From Pigoraptor vietnamica (taxonomy: Eukaryota > Opisthokonta > Filasterea): 59,300 nt of DNA. Where the stretch lies: NCBI GenBank assembly GCA_943704525.1, contig CALSCQ010000082.1, forward strand, positions 1 to 59,300, written 5' to 3'. This document shows positions 21,301-29,734 of the stretch, piece after piece (within the stretch, counting starts at the first letter, position 1; every line of letters begins with the position of its first letter). The notes under the pieces are model-generated. The model was not told the origin of the DNA. It saw only the letters and a list, made by a program, of their open reading frames with translations, and did no database searches. The position numbers and the translations under genes are program-made.

Positions 21301-24300
21301 CAACGTGCCCACAACGTCCCACTCTGCCCACTCTGCCGCGAGCGGAGACCCGCTCGGTCCGAACCCGATGACCGAGATCGGCGGCCAGTTCATCGCCCTC
21401 AACACCAACGACGATGGATCGCCCGTCTCGATCACGCTGAACTCCATGCGTGACGAGGCTCAGGGCTTCGATGTCGGCCCGGGATTCATCGATCCCCTGT
21501 TGCCCAACGGCGAGCACCCGACGTCCCGCCCCGCCCCGCGCACGCCCTCTCCGTGGCTCTGCGGTGAAATGAGTGCGCGCGGCATCGCCGCCGTCTTCTG
21601 TTCCGATGAGGCAAGCGCGCACACGGTGCTTTACGGCGGGAGGGTGGCCGTGAGCATCACGACGGGCGCAGGAAAGGATTGGTTGGCGGCGCACGGTTTG
21701 CCGAGCGCCGTGTCCCTCTCCGGGATCCTCGGCGCCGGCGAAGACGTGGTGTCCATTGGGGCGTGCGAGGCCGCGGTGGTCGTCGACACTGGCAGCGACG
21801 CCGACGTCGCGAGGATCGTCGCGCCCGTGCGCGATGTGACGCTTACCCTGGACGGCAACTACGACCGCGACAGCGCCGACTTTGTGGACGTGTGGGTGCT
21901 GTCGTACCCGACGGGCGTCGACCGCAACGTGATTGCGCCGCTGGGCCCATCCAGTGACCACAGGGTGGCACTTGTTGGTTATCGACACCCCGACCAGCTC
22001 ATACTGCGCCGCGGTGCACCGCCGGTGCTCTCGCCGTATGCAGGTCTTATCGCCCAGCGCAGCGCACAGGTGACTGCGGGCTCCAATCGCCCTTGGGTGG
22101 TCGCCCGCGCGGCGGCAGATGGCGCCCAGAACGTCACCGTCATTCCCGTGAACGTGAGCCCCAGCACGACGGTGCGCATCCACATGTGCGACTGGTGCCG
22201 CTACGAGATTGGGCTCCTCAACGCCAGCAGCGTCCTCTACCTGGACACCAAAGACGAAGCGGGCGTGCTGCAATCGACCTACTTTGAGGTCGCCGTTGTG
22301 CTGCCCACTGTCACGGGCGCGGGCCTCGTCTTCGTGGAGGGCGCTGATGTGACCGAGAGTCTGTTGGAGCTTGTCGTTCCCCCTTCCAGCGACGCGTCGC
22401 GGCATGTCGTCAACGTGGTACGAGTGGAGCCCGGCGGTTACACGTCCGTGGGGGTCGGGCGCCTCATCGTGAAGGCCAGTCTCTTGCGTCACATGCGGCT
22501 CGTCTCTCAACACGACGCCAGCGTCGCCGTCGACCACCCTTTCCCGTCACCTGACATTCTGATCGAGGCGGTCGCCGCCGTTGGCTCGCGAACGGTCGAC
22601 GTCGACGTTGAGCTGGCCAGTCTCAGGTCGGACATCATCCTCGTCAACGTCTCGGCTAGCATCTCCGCGTCCATTGTGAACGCCACTCTTGACGGTGCGC
22701 GGTTCGGCATCGTGGGTCTTGCCTCGGACGTTGCGCTCGACGTGCGTGGTGCGGGACAGCGCCGTGCGCGATTGGTGACGGACTGCCTGGACGTGGCGGC
22801 CGCGGGACCCACGCGACCACCGGCGTCGCACTGGTTTGCGCAGGTCGCAGGGGCGCGCGGTCTGTCCCTCTCGTCGTTGAATGCGTGCGCGTTTACACTG
22901 CACAACCTCGGACGTCTCAGCGTATCGGCGGACGCTTTCAACCTCACGGACGGCGACGACATCTCGGGGGCTCGAGCCGTTCGCAGCGATGCTTTTGTTG
23001 TTGTAGTTCTCGAAACGCAGCGCTCGCTGTCGTCCCTGAACATACGGGGTGGGCTGCTGACGCCCGGCGTTGGCGGTTACGCGGTCGAGCTGCAGCGCGC
23101 CACGTCAGTCCTCGTGCGAGGGACCGTTTCAGTGGGCGCACCGGTTGCCTTTACGTGTGGTGCGACGCAGACGGCATGGACCCTGGAGCTGTCCGGAGGG
23201 CGCGCCGGTCTGGACACCACAGCAACTGTCGGCGACGCCTTGTGCGTGGCACGCGTGGCCGTCCCCGACGGTGCGTCGGCGCCTCTTGTTCGCCTGAGCG
23301 GGACTACGCAGCTGCGCGCGCTCGCAATCGATTTCAAGAGGTCGCCCGCGTTTCCATGGACGGGCCCGCGTACCGTGTCGTCGCTCCCCGGAATCCTCAC
23401 CTGCGAGTTCGGCAACGCAACGGGCGGCGCGGCGTACCATTGGGGGCCGACCGCGACTATAACGCCGCGACTGTCGTTCTGGGACGGCAGCGCCGACGTC
23501 GTGCGTGTGGACTATCAGGTCGTTCGCCCGCGCATCACCCTCGGCCCCGACGTGACCGGCTTTGCGATGGCGCTTCCCGCAGCGGCTGGCGTTGGCTTTC
23601 CGCGTACGACCATTGTCGTTGACGCCAGCCTCGGCCTGCTGCGCGCGGACGGCGCGGCCTTCGATGTCTGTCTGGATTCGGCAAAGATGGCTTCCGCCGG
23701 ATTCCGGCTCGCGTCGTCGTCGCTCACGGGCACCGTCTGCCTCAGTCGCCCGGCCATCGAGCGGTGCCAGCAGCACCAAGTCGCCGAGGTTTCGCTACAG
23801 CACGGCTCGTCGGCGTCCGTGTTCTCGTGCGTTCAAAACGCCAACGGCACGTCGATCCTCCGTTTCGGAACGCAGGCCGATGTGGCATTTGCGAGCCCGT
23901 ATGGTCGCCTGGTCAAATACGTTGCACCCCTCTGGTTCCTGTCGAATGCGGCCGCCGTTGGCCTGTGGCTTGTTTCTGGAGTCGCGGTACTTCCCTTTAA
24001 CTTTGTGGCGCTCGTGTTTTCCGCCGCCCTCGGCTCCGTCGCGCTGAAAAGTCCCGAGGAGACAATGGCCACGGCGCTCGCCATCGCTTCACAGCGTACC
24101 GTTTTCAACTTGATGGGGCCGGCCTACTGCGGCGGCGACGCAGCCACGGAACCGGAGGCTAACCTTCGCGCGCGGACGCTGAAGCTCGTTGCGGTCGCCG
24201 TTGCGGTCGTCGCAGCCGCCGGGCTTGTCGCCAGCCGCAGAGATGGCCTTACGCAATCGATCGCTAGAATTGTTCAGGGCGTGACGCGATCCGTGCTTGC

Positions 24301-25183
24301 CATCTTTGTGTTCTATCTTCTTCCCTCGCTTGTGTTCCACCTGTCGCGCTTTGCGTGGAACGCCGAGTCGACGCTGGCGCTGGTGGCACTGGTCGTGATA
24401 GTGCCGGCGTTCTGCCACGAGAGCTGGCATGAGGGGGACGAGGGCTCGCGGCCGGGGCGATTGCAGAATCTTGGACTACTTGTCGGCGGCGCCGTGCAAC
24501 AATGTGTCGCCGCGGCCGTCCACGTGACCGTGGCGTGTCTCATGGTCGTCGTCTCTCACGTTGACCTCGTCGAGCTCAAAGTTGTGACGCCTTCGGTTTC
24601 ATTTGGGGCTGGCCTGGCGCTGTTCCTCGTCGCGTGGGGCGTCCGGGTCGTTATCATGTCTCTCGGATTAAGGGCGGATCATGTCGCTCGGGAGGACGAC
24701 GACTCGGATAGAGATCCGCTTCTCGAGAGGGACATGAAAGGGCCGTCGTGCACGCGGCGGATCTTTGTGGCTCTGATCTTTGTGGCTCTGTGCGCGTTCG
24801 AGGTGGCTTTCGCCATTACGTTCTCCGTCGCCGTGTATTCGGACCAGGGAGCTGTGGAGGACGGGGCGGCGCTCGCCGTGTGGCTGCTGTGGATGTTGTT
24901 GGGCTTCCTGTCGGGGTGTGCGATCGTCGCGTACGCTTTAATCGTTCAGCCGTTACAGTACAATGCGCTCCCCTCAAATGATATTCCCATGACGAACCAA
25001 CCGCCGACGCCGGCGAACCAACCGACGCAACCGCCGACGACGAACCAACCGCCGACGACGAACCAACCGCTGACGACGAACCAGTTGCCGATGACGAACC
25101 AACCGCCAACGACGAACCAACCGCCGACGACGGCCCTCGGTAACGGCCGACGACGACTGACAGCGACTCACCATGGCGAGTAA
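12377..25183 (+). CDS. Giant intronless surface protein (4,268 aa), bacterial-like, with multi-pass C-terminus
   Basis: A single open frame of 4,269 codons. I place the start at the ATG at 12377 because MGRQRLLIALTAFLAVALC begins a signal peptide ending near GLYADNP. A frame-consistent ATG at 12320 would put 19 polar residues before it. Residues to about 2300 are Ala/Val/Ser-rich beta-strand segments broken by short helices of the type (ID/LD)...L...AL. Around 2290-2460 is a segment (PMVWVGLSVSARLEINF, GYAGVGFNIGVIKVGG, CWDFAKRDWKVPLYHHD) that resembles a conserved region of very large bacterial proteins. It is followed by a long beta-rich, possibly beta-helical part. Residues about 3845-4197 hold about eight or nine hydrophobic membrane segments, with a charged loop DDDSDRDPLLERDMKG. 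The tail is a Thr-Asn-Gln-Pro-Pro repeat. I do not recognise a named family. It is probably a cell-surface protein, and bacterial origin is inferred. The absence of introns contrasts with nearly all neighbours. Confidence 0.85.
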   Translation: MGRQRLLIALTAFLAVALCPHGLYADNPSSQSPRWSLNLGAGYRGETTSSLCDVLDAVVANPTSPDGFAIPSLQQLTWVAAACNNARDITDVQYASGWEASEFAVDGIPQLVATLASPEVSRSVQASLGDDGLPSVTVTVAFRGMLTGTAGGTSFSAGFEGTVSLVVGGVPSALAGHGAFAWRGALSGEPSGTSLLFDDDLFDGVAPSLIVDLAHQAPDATAVNALVAAVSHAAHIRAVLDDFSALPTGAMPSIRGAFPDYRSLPQLGEDHVVVGRLLLRDGSLVPGALLRATSVSPNPTQLSTIAATVRQAATGLSRGLCDDVRVANATLSASVSAAMFFDGTTLRRVAVSASTSAVLQCVVDDSAVGFLSLALSVGVDASKPPAAWPATVFLQDSVAAVAMTKAARLSPRGFVGAYIAVSIGGITRPFTAMRSNIFGDDGAGILLPDISLDSATTLASVAGAIRRLVSQDIPQLDAAVEAVLADDRTREIFDAYRVGCKTPTLIGLLTAAFSAWAHGTVSLRLRVGGSALSSRHVDLSAALSFAVDLQIGVQVHSTSWADIDWLSARLHGALESGFRTISEYVKNVLSGGTFSMPSLKSAKVAAIDIKGFVAASLNVSVDAAGVVVHAAAAGAVDSQLSAVVSVDFEEGRQLLLFSGATFVWDSGSNETSAAYSSAHTSLYRRFLCTPSGFFVDVDVAIRDVANKLEDAIASKASWAGKRIMPTSLTVGTFAGASIVDIWDMLCKRMARQHSGSVGLVELYVGLISLMRDVASWTPFAVALPSFTLLSGNVQVGFRISEMQTFTIDRDAWPMLDTTRLRGSVLVRAAFGCALKRESLDVQLHVRAAANMSGWTVPFRMDMMPGTVTDGHVSALVDLSTTGSVTAALEFGARVALRPMDGGEPWLDFSVRGLRLAVRDEDSQTSTPPTVEIRTSADFGMAPALIVAALKDVVLGAAAKLQSGALRNPLPPVKTATLAKAVDAFTRKVERSYMTWFNTFSDAALAGFVSLTSDVCFKAVPYPATIRFRVNANIELNCVVDASAATSLSAFEQSIARALDACGASAFFRVQVNQTDADGSCGDVALYPAVAGQAYSVDMVTSDKFLGAASFNLPAFPAFTDWDDLAHLLNSVFESESRGGIRPYITTVDVADHVPEALRPVFPSRLPLVGVNVSFAVDAAASLGGDGAADSVDASNAELRASVFLRGSRAVSSELRSAASVGLAAVLGAPPPETVMITTKMQGDVTLDTLVAAPNNTLDVEFSIVVRKTLPAGGFSVADGSVRGSLTLQAGARSEDALRAAFASLLPAEWRGVLSFDVRGSASDPTPQLWVSLTRTEVSPGVWVIPRGIIVMNNLLPGLASYISHVPRFLDVLKVTHMNMSLQASAVGSAESANGRLGFLSLEAKNVAASARTEVALALREPTNVRKLLRAFGDVSLLSTVVDIRWALSAAVSVAEVDFGAVELHVPVLSGVRFLIDAVLTPENMTATAMAQATQDWRVVLDHALDSARLAFERVASIDYASPCGWIDAALMLHDAAVCFPPAAASLPFLKKSAAAASQDAVGRLLENVRSRACANGESWTVATMCAVLDTELGQGACRAVRLTEVSLEVDVGFSRAVSFADQFAVNFGALVPLSGMKAGVGTAGGTTLSAAVDVELLLSADWRGGSEPSIRLRPQSHITVECSAQARGTAKLYIGAISASFANLDAAVGVDEPVTLRAWLDEDESPSVLLTGHAHLSGTLNALGEPVCDMAISVNVADALDAGAWDVREYCEPSLADAWERVIEKAESQLESYYGDAVAVVQHIGEGLEGFAQSLLPTLEKAAIPFLGDLLMQLLPKWITGRFGAEARRLLTILLTGLVDSLKHSQGSRTIDEIQQFIVDELTQYLCQVLKPDSCPRSPNATSDVLEWPMTWTEAVRPDIPALKFGIGGGNLAHLEAKCEPEASIDVAFRASIVFDRASGITLRFSEGPALTAHVGADLGKGCVLEGTLGFVAAVLTADDSGISADFALSRADGEWQPSFSASAKLEGDIAFGLAGSIADAASSNPDASQAIPRFEARIGIAWDADLESGLGAPPKIEFSGCRLCLQSFLRRMLGSAARPLENILGPLRKAVGPDGFLMARTQLLGEITFGRDMTVIDFAANIERVYCQGGCVGGDYDRVFQALLAVLRRLDTIAGFWSSDAGECASFIKLADFHFDPSAPDVDPTIVGDIPEFTLNADGLSPEHLAATQDLFDHVSDGAEYGIKLLINRKNAASFILRLLRGDPTLELVQVSVEPIIIDIGTASWEMVVWSPPMVWVGLSVSARLEINFPTLVITTRGIVNAFNSKRVADLLGGVGIRVLNDDGTHYAPVRMELVLTGYAGVGFNIGVIKVGGEVAVSLRVVGAIVLGSPSGDRVLYFEEVRHAMLHPDRPIVGFDLGIDVVIEVRLRACVRLWRRSHCWDFAKRDWKVPLYHHDSLDAAPKPSMLRDDGKLNADVASYVGDTKPVVKVHSGYVGIVGDDNAGDATVPTHGRTISFSGPLQFESEPGVPLQLQVNGRVANAIHVPKHADLRYDVGHDTAGRGVRISPSGMTTDIGSASESGTNFHFGAEGCAGIALTNLRGIAVNVEGSPSTMAFETDESAEVFLGGVPVAYRGGVRIAGPARGVHVSARAAEYRADAAALRADDGLRVSLDDPNNVRNVTVTTTAEATSTLRIGAVPAGRSLRGYMGSQRDFVMVDELNDVDGDARVDGASGRNAGNVTASTPAGGMVLTLANGVVVSKTAAKTTTFSMLHFPDVALHIVGRAGEVTTTRLLGSADDSWIRVRGVGNGGDMVYNITDCEPTARLEVHMDGPGTHTLFVTQAGVIHNVQCTISVLCDADHDADCRIRIVADAETQPVTVIMHNNKLVAYNPEDSRQFLTLYHSSVRKLSLVLTRMAGVPAHVTSIIPTPFLETLVDFSSNENANRVSVCRSHSAIVAIGRFASSVGPSVSDVPCNVPTTSHSAHSAASGDPLGPNPMTEIGGQFIALNTNDDGSPVSITLNSMRDEAQGFDVGPGFIDPLLPNGEHPTSRPAPRTPSPWLCGEMSARGIAAVFCSDEASAHTVLYGGRVAVSITTGAGKDWLAAHGLPSAVSLSGILGAGEDVVSIGACEAAVVVDTGSDADVARIVAPVRDVTLTLDGNYDRDSADFVDVWVLSYPTGVDRNVIAPLGPSSDHRVALVGYRHPDQLILRRGAPPVLSPYAGLIAQRSAQVTAGSNRPWVVARAAADGAQNVTVIPVNVSPSTTVRIHMCDWCRYEIGLLNASSVLYLDTKDEAGVLQSTYFEVAVVLPTVTGAGLVFVEGADVTESLLELVVPPSSDASRHVVNVVRVEPGGYTSVGVGRLIVKASLLRHMRLVSQHDASVAVDHPFPSPDILIEAVAAVGSRTVDVDVELASLRSDIILVNVSASISASIVNATLDGARFGIVGLASDVALDVRGAGQRRARLVTDCLDVAAAGPTRPPASHWFAQVAGARGLSLSSLNACAFTLHNLGRLSVSADAFNLTDGDDISGARAVRSDAFVVVVLETQRSLSSLNIRGGLLTPGVGGYAVELQRATSVLVRGTVSVGAPVAFTCGATQTAWTLELSGGRAGLDTTATVGDALCVARVAVPDGASAPLVRLSGTTQLRALAIDFKRSPAFPWTGPRTVSSLPGILTCEFGNATGGAAYHWGPTATITPRLSFWDGSADVVRVDYQVVRPRITLGPDVTGFAMALPAAAGVGFPRTTIVVDASLGLLRADGAAFDVCLDSAKMASAGFRLASSSLTGTVCLSRPAIERCQQHQVAEVSLQHGSSASVFSCVQNANGTSILRFGTQADVAFASPYGRLVKYVAPLWFLSNAAAVGLWLVSGVAVLPFNFVALVFSAALGSVALKSPEETMATALAIASQRTVFNLMGPAYCGGDAATEPEANLRARTLKLVAVAVAVVAAAGLVASRRDGLTQSIARIVQGVTRSVLAIFVFYLLPSLVFHLSRFAWNAESTLALVALVVIVPAFCHESWHEGDEGSRPGRLQNLGLLVGGAVQQCVAAAVHVTVACLMVVVSHVDLVELKVVTPSVSFGAGLALFLVAWGVRVVIMSLGLRADHVAREDDDSDRDPLLERDMKGPSCTRRIFVALIFVALCAFEVAFAITFSVAVYSDQGAVEDGAALAVWLLWMLLGFLSGCAIVAYALIVQPLQYNALPSNDIPMTNQPPTPANQPTQPPTTNQPPTTNQPLTTNQLPMTNQPPTTNQPPTTALGNGRRRLTATHHGE
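24991..25131 (+). repeat. 18-bp coding minisatellite (TNQPPT repeat tail)
   Basis: About eight degenerate copies of an 18-bp unit based on acgaaccaaccgccgacg encode TNQPPT-type hexapeptides at the C-terminus of the giant protein, after its last membrane segment. Variants include ANQPTQPPT, TNQPLT and TNQLPM. Confidence 0.85.
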
Positions 25184-26017
25184 CGTCGTGTTACTTCATA
25201 AAAGAGGCGACATCTCGGCCAAATTTCAATGAGCACGTGGTTGGGCGTTTTCGGCACGTCAAAGGAAAAACTTCACCTCTTTCCTCGAAACAGAAAGAAA
25301 AGGTGTGTGTTGTCGTTTCATTTGCATGCATGTGCGCGCGCAAATGCGCTCCCATTTCTCCCTCCGCGTGCGTGGGTTGACATGATGGCTTAATTTATTG
25401 TCAGATGAATAGCCGTGATTATTCTTTTCCGCTTATTATCTGATCGCCCACACACACGGCAAGCACACCTGCGCATGTTGCCGCTTGCTGAAGTCGGTTG
25501 TCTGACTGCTTCCGCTCCTGTCTGCAGACCATGGGAAATGGAGGGCGGCTGTGCGGTTTCGTCGAAATGGCAATACAGACGTGTGAATGGAAATTGCTGT
25601 GTGTCACTACATGTGCCCAAAGACTAGAGAGAAACTATGCTGAGCGAGAGGCCACGCTCGCGAGATGTGGAAATGCATCGTAGTGTGTGCCGTTTACCAA
25701 CGCACTTGGAGGCAGACCGCCTGCTCCACGGCTAACAGCCCACGCTGAGCACATGAACCAGTGAAAGAAGGCCAAGGCAACGGAGGAGCCGACGGGCCGG
25801 AGCCGCATGCACGGTCTTTCGACTGCGCGTGGCGTGCTGAGTCGTACAAAGGACTCGGCGTGGCGTGCTGAGTCGTTCGTGGGCGTGCTACGTCGTTCGA
25901 TGTCCTTCCGTTGCGCACGCGACAGGTGCGTCCCATTCGATCCCGGCGTGATGTCCGTCCAATCGCCCGTGGAAAGCACCGCAGCAATGTGAGAGTTCGA
26001 AACCCCTCGTCGTCCGC
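25184..26017. other. Convergent 3' intergenic region (giant gene / TM2D2)
   Basis: An 834-bp region between two converging genes. It is less GC-rich than the flanking coding DNA near 25380-25440. A short direct repeat based on cgtggcgtgctgagtcgt occurs twice at about 25828-25876, with a decayed third copy following. I found no supported gene here; short open frames on both strands show no family likeness. Confidence 0.4.
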
Positions 26018-26922
26018 CTAGTAGAAAGGGACCCAGCTCGATCCGTCAGCGGGGCCCAGCGTGCCCGTGCACAGCAACACAATGTCGACCAGCCACCACA
26101 CGCCGATGCCGCCGAGCGTGATGAGCTTGCCGACGCCCGTTGCCACGTGACCGAGGCAGAAGCGGTCGACGCCGAGAAGGCCGAGAAAGAGGGAGAGGAG
26201 GAGAATGGTCGGAAAGTGCTGTCCAGAGTACCTGCATGTTTGGGGAACGCAGGGCGGTTGAGCATCTTTTTTTCACAGCCAGCACACCAAAGACACACAC
26301 TGACACGCACGCACTTGATGCACGGGACGCCGCCGACGAGGAATGTGCGGTTGCCGTAGCACTCGATGCCCTCGAGTGCCGAACAAACGACAGACGTCCG
26401 CTGGACGGCCCCGAACGAATCCCCGCCATATGTCACGCAGCCATAGCCCAGCTCGGCCGCAAGCGCCGGCGCATCGGTGAGGTCGAGGGGGGGATCGCAG
26501 GCAATAAACTCAAACGGCCTGCACGCAACGGCGCTCTTAGTGTGCTGGAAGATTGAGGCAACGCAGCGTGGAAGTAGGGGCATGCCCCCCGTGCGTCAGC
26601 CAGATTACTGCTTATAAGCACTCGTTTGGGTAAGCCATAACACCCACAAGTCTGCGCACAGCACAAGCGGTCCGTTCGGATCGTACGGCCTTTCTTCGCA
26701 CTGCGAGGCGTCGGCGCATGACGGAGTGGGCGTGGGTGTGAGTGGAAGGGCCGTAGTCGCCGTAGTTGCGCTCGGGTCCGTTGTCGCCGACGTGAGAGGG
26801 GATGCAGGCTGCAGAGTACCCGTGACAGTGACTGAGTCTGACGGTGTCACGCTCTCGCACGACGCGACAGCACACAGCAGCGCCCACGCCGCAAGCGCGA
26901 GGAAAGAGCGCGCGGTCCCCAT
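26018..26922 (-). CDS. TM2D2: TM2 domain-containing protein, TM2D2 type
   Basis: Three exons: 26922-26648, 26518-26315 and 26231-26018, giving 230 residues. A signal peptide (about 1-22, [19 protein letters not shown]) is followed by a Thr/Pro/Ser-rich linker. The cysteine-rich ectodomain reads [52 protein letters not shown] and PCIKYSG. The TM2 domain contains two membrane helices joined by [17 protein letters not shown] and ends in [11 protein letters not shown]. This block order matches animal TM2D2, whose paralogues TM2D1 and TM2D3 carry the same DRF-type loop. In animals TM2D proteins affect Notch signalling and endolysosomal function; the role in a protist is unknown. The start was chosen because it begins the signal peptide. 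The gene is divergent from TCF25 across only 218 bp. Confidence 0.92.
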
Positions 26923-27140
26923 GTGCGCAGTGTCACACGGGCCCTTCCCACAGCGGAATAGCTGGACGGAGTGTGCCACTTTCAGTCCTACGTCATGCCT
27001 TCATAACCCTCACCTACTCCTGCACTCTAGAGAAGATTGTGCAACGGTTCATTCTCCTTGCGGCGGCTGGACTCTTATAATATCGAATCTCAGACACTCT
27101 TACTCTGCCACACTCTCTCGCACTCGCGCATTCTGCGGAA
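26923..27140. promoter_or_regulatory. Compact divergent promoter of TM2D2 and TCF25
   Basis: Only 218 bp separate the two start codons, so both promoters and 5' leaders must fit here. A tataatatcg sequence sits at about 27076 before TCF25. I see no other recognisable element. Confidence 0.45.
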
Positions 27141-29734
27141 ATGTCCGCGCGAGGCCTTCGCCGGCTACAGCAACAGCAGCTTGCGCCTGCCCTTCCGGTG
27201 GGCTCGGAGGCGACTGACGATGACGAGGACGCGAGCGAGGGTGACGCGCACCCGCCGGTTACTGCGCCGCGGGGAAAGGGCGGGAAGAAGAAGGCGGCTG
27301 TGAACCCCTTCGACCTGCTTGGCATGAGCGAGGACGGCGGGGAAGGTGGTGGCAACGTCGGTGACTCTGCGGAAGAGAGCGACGGGGATGGCGAGGGGGC
27401 GGTCGAGGGGAGTGCGGGCGGTGCCAAGGGGGCATCGGGGAATGCAAAGCGTAAAAAGAAGAAGAAGAAGAGCAAGGCGAACGCCAAGGGAAAGGGAAGG
27501 GCTGCAGACGACGGCGCCGAGGACGCGGGTGCGGCTGTGGGCGAAGAGGACGAGATTGACCGCACGCTGCGCGAGCTTAACATCACGTGGGTTGCTTTCC
27601 GCTGTTGTGACGCAGTTCGGTCGTGTGCTTGTACGTTTGTCGCCGGCAAATGTGTGTGCGTGTGCTCTCGCGCCTTCGCCCCGTTTGAATTACCGGTCTG
27701 CATACTCTCCGTATGGTCGTTATAATTCACTTGTTGTCTGACACTCGCTGTGCATGGCCAGGCCCCAGCCACGCCCTGCGCCAAACGAGGGGACCGGGCG
27801 CAGCGCCAACGCCTCAAGCGACTCGCGTCCCCTCCTGAGCATCGACGCCAAATTTCTCAGCGGCGAGGCCGAGATGCGCCGCATTTTCGGCTCTCGCGTC
27901 GTGAACGAGGCGGGCAGTTCGGGGGGTCGACGAGGGGCGCACGCGGCTCCGCGCAAGGCAAAGTCGTGGTTTCCCTCTCCCAAGAGCACGTGGCCGCGCA
28001 CGGGACGGCCGGGCATCTCGATGGAGTACCTTGGCGCCAGAGGGCGGGACCTGCTGTTTGAGCTGCGGCACAGCGTTGGGTATCAGGAGGCGCAGGGCCG
28101 CTTTCTGGACGCCGTCGACACGCTCGACCCCTCTGCGATTGCGGCGGTGCTCAACATCCACCCATACCACGTCGATGCGCTGCTTCAGCTGAGCGAGATT
28201 TGCAAGATGAGCGGCGATCCTCAGCTCGCCTGCGACCTTATCGAGCGCGCTCTGTGGGCGGTGGAGACGGGCTTCCATGCCATGTTCAACCTCGCCCTCG
28301 GCACGTGCCGTCTGGCCTACAGGCGCCGCGAGAACCGCGGCCTCTTCCTCGCGCTGTTTCGCTACGCGCAATTCATGGCACAGCGCGGCTGCTGGCGGAC
28401 GGCGCTCGAGTACGCACGCGTCCTGCTCGCCCTCGATCCCGACGACGATCCCCTCTGCGCGCTCTTGCTGGTCGACTACTTTGCACTGCGCGCCGGGGAG
28501 CACGGCTTCCTGTGCCGCCTTCACTCGGAGTGGGACGCGCACCGCGACCTGTCCCTCCTCCCGAACTTTGCCTACAGCGTTCCCCTCGCGCGCTTTCACC
28601 AGGGAGACGTGGAGGCGGCCGATGCGATGCTGCAACGCGCCATCCTCTCGTTCCCCGGTGTCATTCCGCTCCTCGTACCAAAGTGCGGCGTGTCGTGGGC
28701 CAGTGCGGATGCGCCATACTTTCTTGAGGCGGCGTCGGCGTCGACGTCCTCCCATCAGTCGCTTCGGCAGCTGGAGACTCTCTACGTGGAGAGGGCGCAT
28801 TCGCAATGGAAGGAGCCCGAGGTACGTCACGCGTTCGCAATTGATGCGATGCCGGCCGCAGTACAGGACGTGAGGAGCTCACGCGCAATTTGTTTTGTGT
28901 CTGTTCGTAGGTTCTTTCTTGGCTGCAGAGGAATGTCGCAGCGACGCTCGCCCGTGTCGATAAAGGCGATCCCCTCGTCAAGTCGTCGGCGCAGAGCAGG
29001 GCGGTGAACTATCGTGGCACGCCGCGCAACATCCACCGCCACATCCTCATCTCTGGTGAGCCTTCCGCGCCTCTTGTTCGGTTCGAGTCGAAGTCGTTGC
29101 CGTTGTTCGTCGCATCCGATTTCCAGTCCCCATTGTGTTTATTGTCACCGCTGCATGATGCACACGCTGCCTATCCTCTCTCTCGGCTGCCTGCCCTGAC
29201 AGAATCTATCGCAGATCTGAAGGACGTCCTCGTGACACTGCCGGAAGAGGTCACGCGCTCGGCTATTCTCATGCACGATCCGCTCCCGCCGACGGACTCG
29301 ACTTCGTCGTACGATCCCCGCGCAAATCGAGCGGTGCCACAGCCGCACAACGAGAGCACGCTCCTGTCGTTTCTGCGCGCGCTCCTCCCCTCGTACACGC
29401 CGGTGAGTCGCCGTGATCTCGTGACTGGGCTAAAGCTTTTATTCCCACTCTTTCTCCCCTAGGGTAGTTTTTCGCCCAAATTGTTCACCAAAGCGTCCGT
29501 TTCCAGGATGAGCAAGTCGCGGCCTTCAACGACCTCAACAGGCAAGTCGAGCGCCAGCTTGCGCGCAACGAGAACAACAACGGGCCCATCATGGACGAAA
29601 TGCCCAATCCGCTCGCGGGTGCACTGCGGTCCCTGAGGCAGCTCTTGGGCGGTGGAGGCGGGGCGCGCGTCGACGGAAATGCCGAGCCCGTCGATTCGGA
29701 CCCAGAAGTGGATGAGGCAATGGAGTTCGACTAG
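27141..29734 (+). CDS. TCF25: TCF25/NULP1 (Rqc1), ribosome-associated quality control factor
   Basis: Five exons: 27141-27586, 27762-28821, 28911-29055, 29203-29402 and 29507-29734, giving 692 residues. The N-terminus MSARGLRRLQQQQ is the family's start, followed by an acidic and then a very Lys-rich region (KRKKKKKKSK). The TCF25 domain covers about residues 180-620, with PHVDALLQL-like helices (NIHPYHVDALLQLSE), GDPQLACDLIERALWAVE, NRGLFLALFRYAQFMAQRG, ALEYARVLLALDPDDDPL and NFAYSVPLARF. These are TPR-like helical repeats. The protein ends in an acidic tail, DSDPEVDEAMEFD. Yeast Rqc1 acts with Ltn1 and Rqc2 on stalled 60S subunits and helps form K48 ubiquitin chains on nascent peptides. This fits the other ubiquitin genes in the window. 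All introns are GT-AG with matching phases. Confidence 0.93.
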
